From NCBI RefSeq assembly GCF_002933335.1, contig NZ_PDKS01000002.1, positions 1-64,000 on the forward strand: a DNA stretch of 64,000 nt. The letters run 5' to 3'. Position numbers and translations under genes: made by a program. This document shows positions 31,436 to 40,621 of this stretch, piece after piece. How positions within the stretch are numbered: position 1 is the first letter of the stretch; each line of letters starts with the position of its first letter. The DNA is from Candidatus Pantoea edessiphila (GTDB taxonomy: Bacteria; Pseudomonadota; Gammaproteobacteria; Enterobacterales; Enterobacteriaceae). A model generated the notes under the pieces. That model had not been told where the DNA came from. It searched no databases and was given only the letters and a program-made list of their open reading frames with translations.

Positions 31436-32851
31436 CTACTTTTTTGTATTTATTAAATCAGTAACAGTTCCTTTAAAAATTTCAGCTGCTAATCCTATAG
31501 ATTCAGATAAAGTGGGATGCGCATGTATAGTTAAAGCAATATCTTCTGCATCACAACCCATTTCAATTGCTAAACCTATTTCTCCTAATAATTCACCTCC
31601 ATTACTTCCTACGATGGCACCGCCAATAATGCGATTAGTTTTTTTATCAAATATTAATTTAGTAATACCATTTTCACATTGAGAAACAATTGCTCTACCT
31701 GATGCTATCCAAGGAAAAATAGATGTTTCATATTTAATACCTTGTTTATTTGCTTCTTTTTCTGTTATTCCTATCCAAGCTACTTCTGGATCAGTATAAG
31801 AAATAGATGGAATTACTTTTGGATCAAAATAATGTTTTAATCCAGAAATTACTTCTGCTGCAATACGTCCTTCATGGATCCCTTTGTGAGCTAACATAGG
31901 ATTACCAACTATATCACCAACTGCATAAATATGAGAAATATTTGTTCGCATTTGTTTATCTACACTAATATAATTATTATTTACTTCAATTCCTGCTTTT
32001 TCAACTGATAAATTTTGACTGTTGGGTATTCTACCAACAGCAACTAATACCGCATCGTAACATGTAACTGTTTTTATATTATCTTTATCTACTATTGTAG
32101 AAACGTAAATACCATCATTTTCTGCTTTTACTGAAGTTATCTTTGTTTTTAACATGATCTTAAACCTAGTACCAATAATTTTCATAAAAGCTTTAATAAC
32201 ATCTTCATCAGCAGATGGTATTATTTGGTCATTCATTTCTATTATTGAAATTTCAGATCCTAATGCTTCATAAATAGTAGCCATTTCTAAACCTATTATT
32301 CCACCACCTATAATTAATAATTTTTTAGGTATTTCTTTTAAGTTAAGTGCATCAGTTGAATTCCATATTCTATTATCTGCATATGGTATTGAGGGTAACT
32401 TAATTGAGCTTGAACCTGCAGCAATTATGGCATTATCAAAATGTATTGTGGTAGTTTTATCGTTGTTTGTTACTAATAACGTATTGGAATCAATAAATTT
32501 TCCTAACCCATTAACAATTTTGGTCTTGCGCAATTTTGCCATATATGAAAGACTATTAGTCAAATTATTAATAATTTTTGATTTCCTGGACCTTATTTGA
32601 TTTATATCTACACATATATCATTAAAATTTACACCTTTATTTCTTAATAATTGCATTTCTTTAATTACTTTTGCAATATGTAACAAATACTTAGATGGAA
32701 TGCAGCCTACATTTAAACAAACACCACCAAGATTAATATAACGTTCTACTATAGTAGTTTCTAATCCCAAATCGCTACAACGGAAAGCAGCAGAATAACC
32801 TGAAGGTCCTCCTCCTATTACTACTACTTTTGTTTTAATATCAATATTCAT
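31436..32851 (-). CDS. lpdA: Dihydrolipoyl dehydrogenase
   Basis: This is the E3 flavoprotein of pyruvate dehydrogenase, also used by 2-oxoglutarate dehydrogenase where present. FAD-binding GGGPSGYSAA is at the N-terminus, and the redox disulfide is Cys45-Cys50 (CLNVGC). NAD-binding IIGGGIIGLEMA is near residue 180, and the catalytic His/Glu pair lies in HAHPTLSE near 443. The product is 471 residues (E. coli 474). It follows aceF by 33 bases. Confidence 0.97.
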   Translation of the reverse strand: MNIDIKTKVVVIGGGPSGYSAAFRCSDLGLETTIVERYINLGGVCLNVGCIPSKYLLHIAKVIKEMQLLRNKGVNFNDICVDINQIRSRKSKIINNLTNSLSYMAKLRKTKIVNGLGKFIDSNTLLVTNNDKTTTIHFDNAIIAAGSSSIKLPSIPYADNRIWNSTDALNLKEIPKKLLIIGGGIIGLEMATIYEALGSEISIIEMNDQIIPSADEDVIKAFMKIIGTRFKIMLKTKITSVKAENDGIYVSTIVDKDNIKTVTCYDAVLVAVGRIPNSQNLSVEKAGIEVNNNYISVDKQMRTNISHIYAVGDIVGNPMLAHKGIHEGRIAAEVISGLKHYFDPKVIPSISYTDPEVAWIGITEKEANKQGIKYETSIFPWIASGRAIVSQCENGITKLIFDKKTNRIIGGAIVGSNGGELLGEIGLAIEMGCDAEDIALTIHAHPTLSESIGLAAEIFKGTVTDLINTKK

Positions 32852-32884
32852 TTTGACCTCTAATGATGCAATTAATTTTATTTT

Positions 32885-34219
32885 TCAAATTATTAAGAGA
32901 CGAATATCAGTTAATATATTGCTGATTAGATTCAGAAAACGTGCACCATCTGCACCATCAATTACTCGATGATCAAAGGAAAGTGAAACAGGCAACATTA
33001 AACGTGATAAAAATTTTTCTCCATTCCAGAATGGTTCAATAGAAAATTTAGAGATGCCTAAAATAGCAACTTCTGGAGCATTTATAATAGGTGTAAAAAA
33101 TTTTGTACCAATGCCCCCTAAACTAGATATAGTAAAGGTTCCATCTTGCATGTCTTCAGCTGTTAATTTTCCTTTAATTGCTTCTTGAGAAATATTTATC
33201 AATTCCATAGATAGTGTAAGAACACTTTTTTTGTCAATATTTTTAAATACTGGAACCAATAATCCCTTCGGAGTATCTACTGCTATGCCAATATTAATAT
33301 ATTTTTTAAGTATTAATTTTTGTAGGTCAGAAGATAACGAACTATTAAATCTTGGCATTTGAATAAGCGCATGATTAACTGCCTTCATAATAAATGCTAA
33401 TAAATTAATTTTTATATTTGGATCTTTTTTCTTAATTTCTATATTTTGTTTATTGCGAAATTCTTCTAGATTAGTAATATCAATTTTATCAAAATGTGTA
33501 ACATGAGGAATTGTTACCCAATTATTACTTAAACGATTTCCAGAAATTTTTTGAATTGTACTTAATTTTATTTCTTCAATATTATTAAAATTGTTTATAT
33601 TACTAATATTTTTGCTGGAATGATTAACTTTATATAAATTAGAGTAATGGTTTTTATTATCATTAGATGATAATTCAAAAAATGTTATAGCTTGTTTTAT
33701 ATGATTATGGATACATTCTTTTAATATTCGATTTTTTTTACCCATGCCCTTGATTTTAGATAAATCAATTCCAAATTTATAGGCCAGGCGACGCACTAAA
33801 GGACTTGCGTGCACATATGTATCATTATTTTCGTTATTTTCTATTTTTTTAATTTCGCTATCTTTCGTATATTTAATTTCTTCCGTTATTTTACTGATCA
33901 GGAGATCATCCTGATCTTCACATTTTTGCTTATTAGAATTCGATATTAATGAAGTTTGTTGGTTTTCATCAATATTAATATTTTTATCGATTGTTTTAAA
34001 TACCATAATTGAAAAACCAGTTTTTACTTTATTGCCAGTAATAATTAGAATATCTTCTACTATACCGTTGTAAGGAGAAGGTATTTCGATAGAAGCTTTA
34101 TTCCCTTCTATAGTGATTAAGGACTGCTCTATTCTTACCATATCACCAACTTTTACTAAAATTTCAGTAACTTCAAATTCTCCTTCTCCAATATCTGGGA
34201 TATTAATTGTAACATTCAT
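32885..34219 (-). CDS. aceF: Dihydrolipoamide acetyltransferase (PDH E2) with a single lipoyl domain
   Basis: AceF is the core acetyltransferase of pyruvate dehydrogenase. It has one N-terminal lipoyl domain with the lipoylated Lys41 (EGNKASIEIP), whereas E. coli AceF has three. A hydrophilic linker of about 60 residues leads to the peripheral subunit-binding domain (SPLVRRLAYKFGIDL, near 140-175). The catalytic domain ends with His417 and Asp421 (DHRVIDGADG). Total length is 444 residues against 630 in E. coli; the difference is mainly the missing lipoyl domains. One lipoyl domain is normally enough for activity. Confidence 0.96.
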   Translation of the reverse strand: MNVTINIPDIGEGEFEVTEILVKVGDMVRIEQSLITIEGNKASIEIPSPYNGIVEDILIITGNKVKTGFSIMVFKTIDKNINIDENQQTSLISNSNKQKCEDQDDLLISKITEEIKYTKDSEIKKIENNENNDTYVHASPLVRRLAYKFGIDLSKIKGMGKKNRILKECIHNHIKQAITFFELSSNDNKNHYSNLYKVNHSSKNISNINNFNNIEEIKLSTIQKISGNRLSNNWVTIPHVTHFDKIDITNLEEFRNKQNIEIKKKDPNIKINLLAFIMKAVNHALIQMPRFNSSLSSDLQKLILKKYINIGIAVDTPKGLLVPVFKNIDKKSVLTLSMELINISQEAIKGKLTAEDMQDGTFTISSLGGIGTKFFTPIINAPEVAILGISKFSIEPFWNGEKFLSRLMLPVSLSFDHRVIDGADGARFLNLISNILTDIRLLII

Positions 34220-34233
34220 TAATAAATCACCTC

Positions 34234-36897
34234 TTAAGCTAAACGTGGATTAATTTTATCAGCATTAATATTGAATTTTTCAATTGCCTCTGCTACTAGA
34301 TTTACATCTATTTTACCACATTCAGATAATTCAGCTAAAGCTGCAATAACAATGTAAGAAGTATCAATTTCAAAATAATGGCGTAAATTTTTACGACTAT
34401 CAGAACGGCCAAAACCATCTGTACCCAAAACCCGATAATTAATCGTAGGGATATATTTGCTAATCTGCTCAGCAAATAATTTTATATAATCTGTTGATGC
34501 AACAGTAGGTATATCTTGAATAATTTGAGCAATGTAAGGTACTCGAGCTTGTTCATTAGGATGTAACATATTCCAACGCTCACAATCTTGCCCATCGCGA
34601 GCTAATTCAGTAAACGAAGTAACACTATATATGTCAGAACTAATATCATATACTTTGGATAAAGTTTCACCAGCTTTGCGTACATGTCTTAATATAGAAC
34701 CTGAACCTAACAATTGAACTTTTATTTTTCCTGATCCGATAGTTTCTAGCTTATAAATGCCTCTACGTATACCTTCTTCAACTCCTTTAGGCATTTCTGG
34801 CATTTGGTAATTTTCGTTTAGAGTAGTAATATAATAGTAAATATTTTCTTGCTTTTTTCCATACATCCGAACTAAACCATCATGCATTATAACAGCTAAT
34901 TCGTAAGCATATGCTGGATCATAAGATATGCAATTTGGTATTGTCAGCGAATAAATATGACTATGACCATCTTCATGTTGTAATCCTTCTCCATTTAGAG
35001 TAGTTCTACCAGAAGTACCTCCTATTAAAAATCCTCTTGCTTGTTGGTCTCCTGCTAACCACATTAAATCACCTATACGCTGAAAACCAAATATTGAATA
35101 ATAAATATAAAACGGAATCATCGGTAAATTATTTGTACTATAAGATGTAGCAGCAGCCAGCCAAGATGATCCCGCCCCTAATTCATTAATTCCTTCTTGC
35201 AATATTTGCCCCTTTTTGTCTTCCTTATAGTAAGTAAGCTGTGCTTGATCTTGGGGTATATATTTCTGGCCGTTTGGATTATAAATACCTATTTGACGAA
35301 ACAAACCTTCCATGCCAAAAGTACGTGCTTCATCAGCTAAAATCGGTACTAATCTATCCTTAATTGAGTTATTTCTTAACATTATGTTTAAAACACGCAC
35401 AAAAGCTATAGTGGTTGAAATTTCTTTTTTTTGTCTCTGTAGAAGTGGTTTAAAATCTTCCAAATTTGGTATATCTAAATTTTCTGTGAATTGAGATTTA
35501 CGTATTGGCAAATAACCACCTAGTTTTTTTCTTTGTTGATGAAGATAATTATATTCATCAGAATCTTTTGTAAAAGTTATGTAAGGTAATGATGCAATTG
35601 CATCATCTTCTATTTCTATGTTAAATCTGTCTCTAATATAACGAAGATCATTTAAATCCATCTTTTTTACTTGATGAGCAATATTTTTACCTTCAGCAAT
35701 TTCTCCCATACCATAACCTTTAATTGTATGTGCTAAAATCAATACTGGTTTATTTTTTATATTTTGAGCTTTTTGTAGGGCAGCGTAAATTTTTTTAGGA
35801 TCATGTCCTCCTCGATTCAAAGCCCATATTTCATTGTCTGACATATCTTTAACAAGATCAGCAGTTTCTGGATATTTACCAAAAAAATATTTTCGAACAT
35901 AAGCACCATCACGTGATTTTAAATTTTGGTAATCACCATCAATAGTTTCATTCATTAATTGTACTAATTTACCACTATTATCTCTATTCAATAAGTTATC
36001 CCAAAGACCACCCCAAATCACCTTTATTACTTCCCATCCTGCACCCTCAAAAATTCCTTCCAGTTCATTAATAATTTTTCCATTACCAATCACAGGTCCA
36101 TCTAAACGCTGTAAATTGCAATTAATAATGAAAACCAAATTATCTAATTGTTCACGAGTTGCAATATTTATGGCACCTTTTGATTCTGGTTCATCCATTT
36201 CTCCATCTCCGAGAAATGCATAAACAGTCTGTTCTGATGTATCTTTTAAACCACGATGTAAAAGATATTTTAAAAATTTAGCTTGGTAAATTGCTGACAA
36301 GGGACCTAAACCCATAGAAACAGTTGGAAACTGCCAAAAATCCGGCATTAATTTAGGATGTGGATAAGAAGATAAACCATTGCCATATACTTCTTGACGG
36401 AAATTATTCATTTGTTCTTCAGTCAAACGACCTTCTAAAAAGGCTCTAGAATAAATACCAGGTGAAATATGTCCTTGAAAGTATACTAAATCTCCTCCAT
36501 CTTTATTGTTAGGCGCACGAAAAAAATGATTAAAACATACTTCGTAAATAGTAGCAGAAGATTGAAAAGATGAAAGATGTCCACCTAATTCTAAATTCTT
36601 ATTTGAAGCTCGTAATACAGATATAATAGCGTTCCAGCGAATAGCAGAACGAATTCGGCGTTCTAAATTAATATTACCTGGATAATTGGGTTCTTTTTCA
36701 ACAGCAATAGAATTAATATAGTCGCTAATGAACTCATTTTTTTGGATTTTAATACCTTTTTTACGGACATTCATTGAAATTTTTTTAATTAGGTACTGTG
36801 CCCGCTCAATACCTTCTTCACGTATAACCGATTCAATCGCCTGTAACCATTCACGAGTTTCAATCGGATCCACGTCATTATAGAACTCATCTGACAT
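34234..36897 (-). CDS. aceE: Pyruvate dehydrogenase E1 component
   Basis: AceE is the homodimeric thiamine-diphosphate decarboxylase of the complex. The thiamine-binding GDGEMDEPES ... NCNLQRLDG motif is near residue 230. The product is 887 residues, equal to E. coli. It leads the leftward aceE-aceF-lpdA operon, with 14 bases to aceF. The repressor gene pdhR that precedes it in E. coli is missing, so control by pyruvate through PdhR is probably lost. Confidence 0.98.
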   Translation of the reverse strand: MSDEFYNDVDPIETREWLQAIESVIREEGIERAQYLIKKISMNVRKKGIKIQKNEFISDYINSIAVEKEPNYPGNINLERRIRSAIRWNAIISVLRASNKNLELGGHLSSFQSSATIYEVCFNHFFRAPNNKDGGDLVYFQGHISPGIYSRAFLEGRLTEEQMNNFRQEVYGNGLSSYPHPKLMPDFWQFPTVSMGLGPLSAIYQAKFLKYLLHRGLKDTSEQTVYAFLGDGEMDEPESKGAINIATREQLDNLVFIINCNLQRLDGPVIGNGKIINELEGIFEGAGWEVIKVIWGGLWDNLLNRDNSGKLVQLMNETIDGDYQNLKSRDGAYVRKYFFGKYPETADLVKDMSDNEIWALNRGGHDPKKIYAALQKAQNIKNKPVLILAHTIKGYGMGEIAEGKNIAHQVKKMDLNDLRYIRDRFNIEIEDDAIASLPYITFTKDSDEYNYLHQQRKKLGGYLPIRKSQFTENLDIPNLEDFKPLLQRQKKEISTTIAFVRVLNIMLRNNSIKDRLVPILADEARTFGMEGLFRQIGIYNPNGQKYIPQDQAQLTYYKEDKKGQILQEGINELGAGSSWLAAATSYSTNNLPMIPFYIYYSIFGFQRIGDLMWLAGDQQARGFLIGGTSGRTTLNGEGLQHEDGHSHIYSLTIPNCISYDPAYAYELAVIMHDGLVRMYGKKQENIYYYITTLNENYQMPEMPKGVEEGIRRGIYKLETIGSGKIKVQLLGSGSILRHVRKAGETLSKVYDISSDIYSVTSFTELARDGQDCERWNMLHPNEQARVPYIAQIIQDIPTVASTDYIKLFAEQISKYIPTINYRVLGTDGFGRSDSRKNLRHYFEIDTSYIVIAALAELSECGKIDVNLVAEAIEKFNINADKINPRLA

Positions 36898-38032
36898 GGT
36901 ATCTTCCTTTTCTTTATCAACCTATTGTAAAATAAATAATAAAAAACTAATGAAAAACCACAATCATGGTGATAATTATAAACAATTTTAATTTATTTTT
37001 TGCTCTTCAATAGCATTTTTAATGCATACAAAACAATTTGATAAAACAACTACAATAAATCAAATCAATTATTACTAATATAGTATGATAGTATCATAAA
37101 ATTATTAAGGTAATAATGTTACTTTTTAAATAAACAACATATTGAAAATATCTAACTTTTCAAAAAATTCTATTTTAGAAAAAAATTTAAAATAATCTTA
37201 TTTACTTAATAAAATAATTTAATATATTACATTATTTTATCTTATGTGAAATTATGCTCTCTGGAATATTACATGTTATGTGAAAATTCTTGAGTTAAAA
37301 TCATTTTCTATAATGTTTGTTGTAATGATTATTTTATTTAATATAATAACATTAATATAGAACTATAAATAAATGATAGCAATACATTTAATTGTTTCTA
37401 TCATCATTCTTGTTTCTTATTCAATTACTTATATAATTTCATTAATAATTTATACTCACCATAAAGTTATGATTTCAATAATTATATTATATCTACAAAA
37501 TTTACTTAAAAACAATATTTTTCAAACATTTATTAGTTATTATTAATAACTAATAAATTAAAAATAAATATTATAGATTAAATGATGAGTGAATACAAAT
37601 TAATATCCTGTTGATTTGTATTTTTTTACTATTAATTAAAAAAATCTTATTTATAATTAAATTGAAATAATATAATAAACATCAAATCTATTAAAGATTA
37701 TAAGTAAATTTAATTTTAATTATATTTTGTTAATTATTAACAGTAATTAGTAATTTTTTCTTAAAAACCATGATTAAACAGTATAAGTATTTATTTTAAA
37801 TAATTTTATATTTGGTTATTATATTGATAATATTAAACATTAATTAAATAAAATCTAAATTAAATATAAAACATTGTCCTGGCTATATAATGTGTACATG
37901 TATAATAATACAACATATACTTCATAATGTAATTATCTACATGAATACATGAAAATGTATCATATATTATTGGTTGTAATAAAAAAATGTTTTTTAAGCA
38001 CAATTTCCAAACGCTTAAAGGGAAACAATAAT
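36898..38032. other. Long gene-free spacer between aceE and nadC
   Basis: About 1.1 kb of very AT-rich DNA between divergent aceE and nadC, the longest non-coding stretch here. It corresponds to pdhR, ampE and ampD in E. coli. No fragment of those genes, no tRNA and no open frame of note was seen. Its one striking element is the perfect palindrome at 37528-37558. It must hold promoters for the pdh operon and nadC; TATAAT occurs at 37886 and 37901, but I could not pair either with a convincing -35 box. Confidence 0.55.
37528..37558. repeat. Perfect 31-base palindrome
   Basis: Fifteen-base arms (ATTTATTAGTTATTA and its exact complement) flank a single central T at 37543. It contains only two G/C bases. 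It lies in the aceE-nadC spacer, about 630 bases from the aceE start and 475 bases from the nadC start. It could be a protein-binding dyad, a cruciform-prone site or chance in AT-rich DNA. Confidence 0.85.
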
Positions 38033-38929
38033 ATGTCTACCAGAAGATATAATTTCAATCATCGCCATAGTGAATTGATCAGATTAGCAAAAGAAGATAT
38101 ACCGGAAGTTGTTTCAAGAGCCTTACGCGAAGATCTAGGTGGTCACATTAATATTGATAATGATATTACAGCTAATTTATTGCCTAAATATGTTATAGCA
38201 TGTGCTCAGATTTTGACACATGAAAAGGGTATTTTTTGTGGTAAAGATTGGATACAAGCAATATTTAACACATTAAATCAAACAGTAAATATAAATTGGT
38301 ATATAAAAGATGGTGAGAAGATGATACCAGGACAGTTATTATTCGAAATTGAAGGACCAGCACGTATACTTGTAATATGTGAACGTACAATACTAAATTT
38401 CATACAAACTCTGTCTGGTGTTTCCACTAAAGTGCATTATTATGTTTCACTTCTGAATAATACTAATACAAAGTTACTAGATACACGTAAAACCATACCA
38501 GGATTAAGAACAGCTCTAAAATACGCTGTAATATGTGGAGGGGGAAATAATCATAGAATTGGATTATCAGAAGCTTTTTTAATTAAAGAAAATCACATTA
38601 TTACTATTGGATCTATCCATAAGTCTATAAAAATGGCATTATCAATATTTCCTAACTATCCTATAGAGATAGAAGTAGAATCAATACAAGAACTAATTCA
38701 AGCTATACATGCTGGAGCAGATATAATAATGTTAGATAATTTTAGTTTTGACGAAATTAATCAAGCAATAAAAATTAATAATGGACGTGTAGCTTTAGAA
38801 GTTTCAGGTAATATTAATGATTTAGAAGTTACAAAAATTGCACAAATCGGAATTGATTATATTTCTATTGGTGATTTAACTAAAAATATACGTTCAATTG
38901 ATATGTCAATGCGACTAATTTTAAAATAA
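38033..38929 (+). CDS. nadC: Nicotinate-nucleotide pyrophosphorylase (quinolinate phosphoribosyltransferase)
   Basis: NadC converts quinolinate to nicotinate mononucleotide in de novo NAD synthesis. The start at 38033 gives MSTRRYNFNHRHSELI, aligned with E. coli, and is preceded by AAAGGGAAA. The earlier ATG at 37949 would add 28 unrelated residues. Active-site segments LDTRKTIPGLR and HRIGLSEAFLIKENHI are intact. The product is 298 residues (E. coli 297). Confidence 0.96.
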   Translation: MSTRRYNFNHRHSELIRLAKEDIPEVVSRALREDLGGHINIDNDITANLLPKYVIACAQILTHEKGIFCGKDWIQAIFNTLNQTVNINWYIKDGEKMIPGQLLFEIEGPARILVICERTILNFIQTLSGVSTKVHYYVSLLNNTNTKLLDTRKTIPGLRTALKYAVICGGGNNHRIGLSEAFLIKENHIITIGSIHKSIKMALSIFPNYPIEIEVESIQELIQAIHAGADIIMLDNFSFDEINQAIKINNGRVALEVSGNINDLEVTKIAQIGIDYISIGDLTKNIRSIDMSMRLILK

Positions 38930-39124
38930 AAATTATTATCAATCATATATCAGACAAAATATTATAATGATCTTAAAGCATTTGTTTGCTATTACTAAAA
39001 TAATAGTAAGTATAACATAATCATTCTAGCTAGTTTTATTTAAATAATTGTTATTTGTGTGTCGTTAATGACATATTTTATTTTGAGTATTTTATAATTG
39101 TATACAGTAAAGAGTCATTTTGTT

Positions 39125-39742
39125 GTGAAAAATATTCCTTATACTATAGCATTGACAGGTGGAATTGGTAGCGGCAAGAGTACTATTTCAAATATTTTTG
39201 CCAGATTAAATATCAATATTATAGATTCCGATGTAATTGCACATGAAATGGTTAAACCAGGATCACATGTTTTAAGAATCATCAATGAACGTTATGGTTG
39301 TTCAATCTTAACTAAAAACGGCACTCTTTTCCGTTCTCGTTTACGTGAAATAATTTTTCAAAATGATAAAGAGAGATATTGGTTAAATAATCTTTTACAT
39401 CCACTAATTGATATAAAAACGAAAGAGTTAAAAAAAACAGTAAAATCCCCTTATGTTATTTGGGTAGCGCCATTATTAATAGAAAATAAATTACAACATT
39501 GTGCTGATCGTATACTAGTAGTTAATGTTAATAAATCAATACAATTAAAGAGAGTACAAGTTCGAGATAATGTTCCAATTTCACAGTTAGAACAAATAAT
39601 TGCAATTCAAGCAACACAACAGCAACGAATGGTTTTTGCCGATGATATTATTGATAATATTGGTACAATAGAAAATACGTTTTTGCAAGTTATTAAACTT
39701 CATAATTTTTATCTTAAGTTAGCAAAAATGAAACAGGGTTAA
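39125..39742 (+). CDS. coaE: Dephospho-CoA kinase
   Basis: CoaE catalyses the last step of coenzyme A synthesis. The P-loop GGIGSGKST is near the N-terminus, and WVAPLLIEN and the ADDIIDN segment are conserved. No ATG is available before the P-loop. I prefer GTG at 39125, 11 bases after AAAGAG (205 residues; E. coli 206), over the TTG at 39098. It is four bases upstream of zapD. Confidence 0.94.
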   Translation: MKNIPYTIALTGGIGSGKSTISNIFARLNINIIDSDVIAHEMVKPGSHVLRIINERYGCSILTKNGTLFRSRLREIIFQNDKERYWLNNLLHPLIDIKTKELKKTVKSPYVIWVAPLLIENKLQHCADRILVVNVNKSIQLKRVQVRDNVPISQLEQIIAIQATQQQRMVFADDIIDNIGTIENTFLQVIKLHNFYLKLAKMKQG

Positions 39743-39746
39743 TATA

Positions 39747-40490
39747 ATGAGTACATCTGTACTGTTCGAACATCCACTAAGTGAAAAAATGAGAACATGG
39801 TTAAGAATAGAATTTATTATAAATCAATTGGATGAAATTTATCCTATTAATAAAACTATTGAAGCATTAATTTTCTTCCGACTAATTGACGAATTATTAG
39901 ATATTTTTGAAAGAGGTGATATAAGAACTCAATTACTAAAAGAGCTAGAACGTCAAAAACAGAAATTACTTATGTGGTCTAATATCCCAGGTGTTGATAT
40001 AAAAACAATTGATCAAATAAATAATAAATTAAAAATTCAATCAGATCAATTAATAAAATCGTTCAGAATTGGCCAGCAATTGAGGGAAGATAGTTTAATA
40101 AGTATAGTGCGTCAAAGGTTAAATATTCCAGGTGGATGTTGTAGTTTTGATTTACCATATTTACATATTTGGTTACACTTTCTACAGGAAAATCGCAATA
40201 ATCAAGTTAAAGCTTGGATTGAAACTTTATCACCGGTTCATAAAAGTTTAGCTATAATTTTGAATTTAATAAGACAAGGAGGAACTTTTCGAACACAAAC
40301 CAGTTTAAACGGATTTTATCAAGATAATGCTATAGGAGCTGATTTATTAAGAATACAACTTGAGACACAGTATTTAATGTATCCTAAGATTTCAGGACAT
40401 AAAAGTCGTTATTCAATTCGTTTCGTACCATTGGACAAAGAACATAATGTGATACCGTTGAAATTTAATTTTCAATTAGCATGTTGTTAA
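39747..40490 (+). CDS. zapD: Cell division protein ZapD
   Basis: ZapD bundles FtsZ protofilaments by binding the FtsZ C-terminal peptide. The 247-residue product matches E. coli ZapD (YacF) in length and begins STSVLFEHPLSEKMRTWLRIE, a strongly conserved N-terminus. Its retention is notable because most division genes of the nearby cluster are missing. It is probably co-transcribed with coaE. Confidence 0.94.
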   Translation: MSTSVLFEHPLSEKMRTWLRIEFIINQLDEIYPINKTIEALIFFRLIDELLDIFERGDIRTQLLKELERQKQKLLMWSNIPGVDIKTIDQINNKLKIQSDQLIKSFRIGQQLREDSLISIVRQRLNIPGGCCSFDLPYLHIWLHFLQENRNNQVKAWIETLSPVHKSLAIILNLIRQGGTFRTQTSLNGFYQDNAIGADLLRIQLETQYLMYPKISGHKSRYSIRFVPLDKEHNVIPLKFNFQLACC

Positions 40491-40621
40491 GTATAATTTA
40501 TTTAAAAACTATATTATTACAAAATAACAACTTAAATCTTTTAATTTGTTAATGAAATACATAAGTTTTATACTTGTTTTTTGACTGTAAAATTAATAAA
40601 TACTGAAAACATATAATTTTA

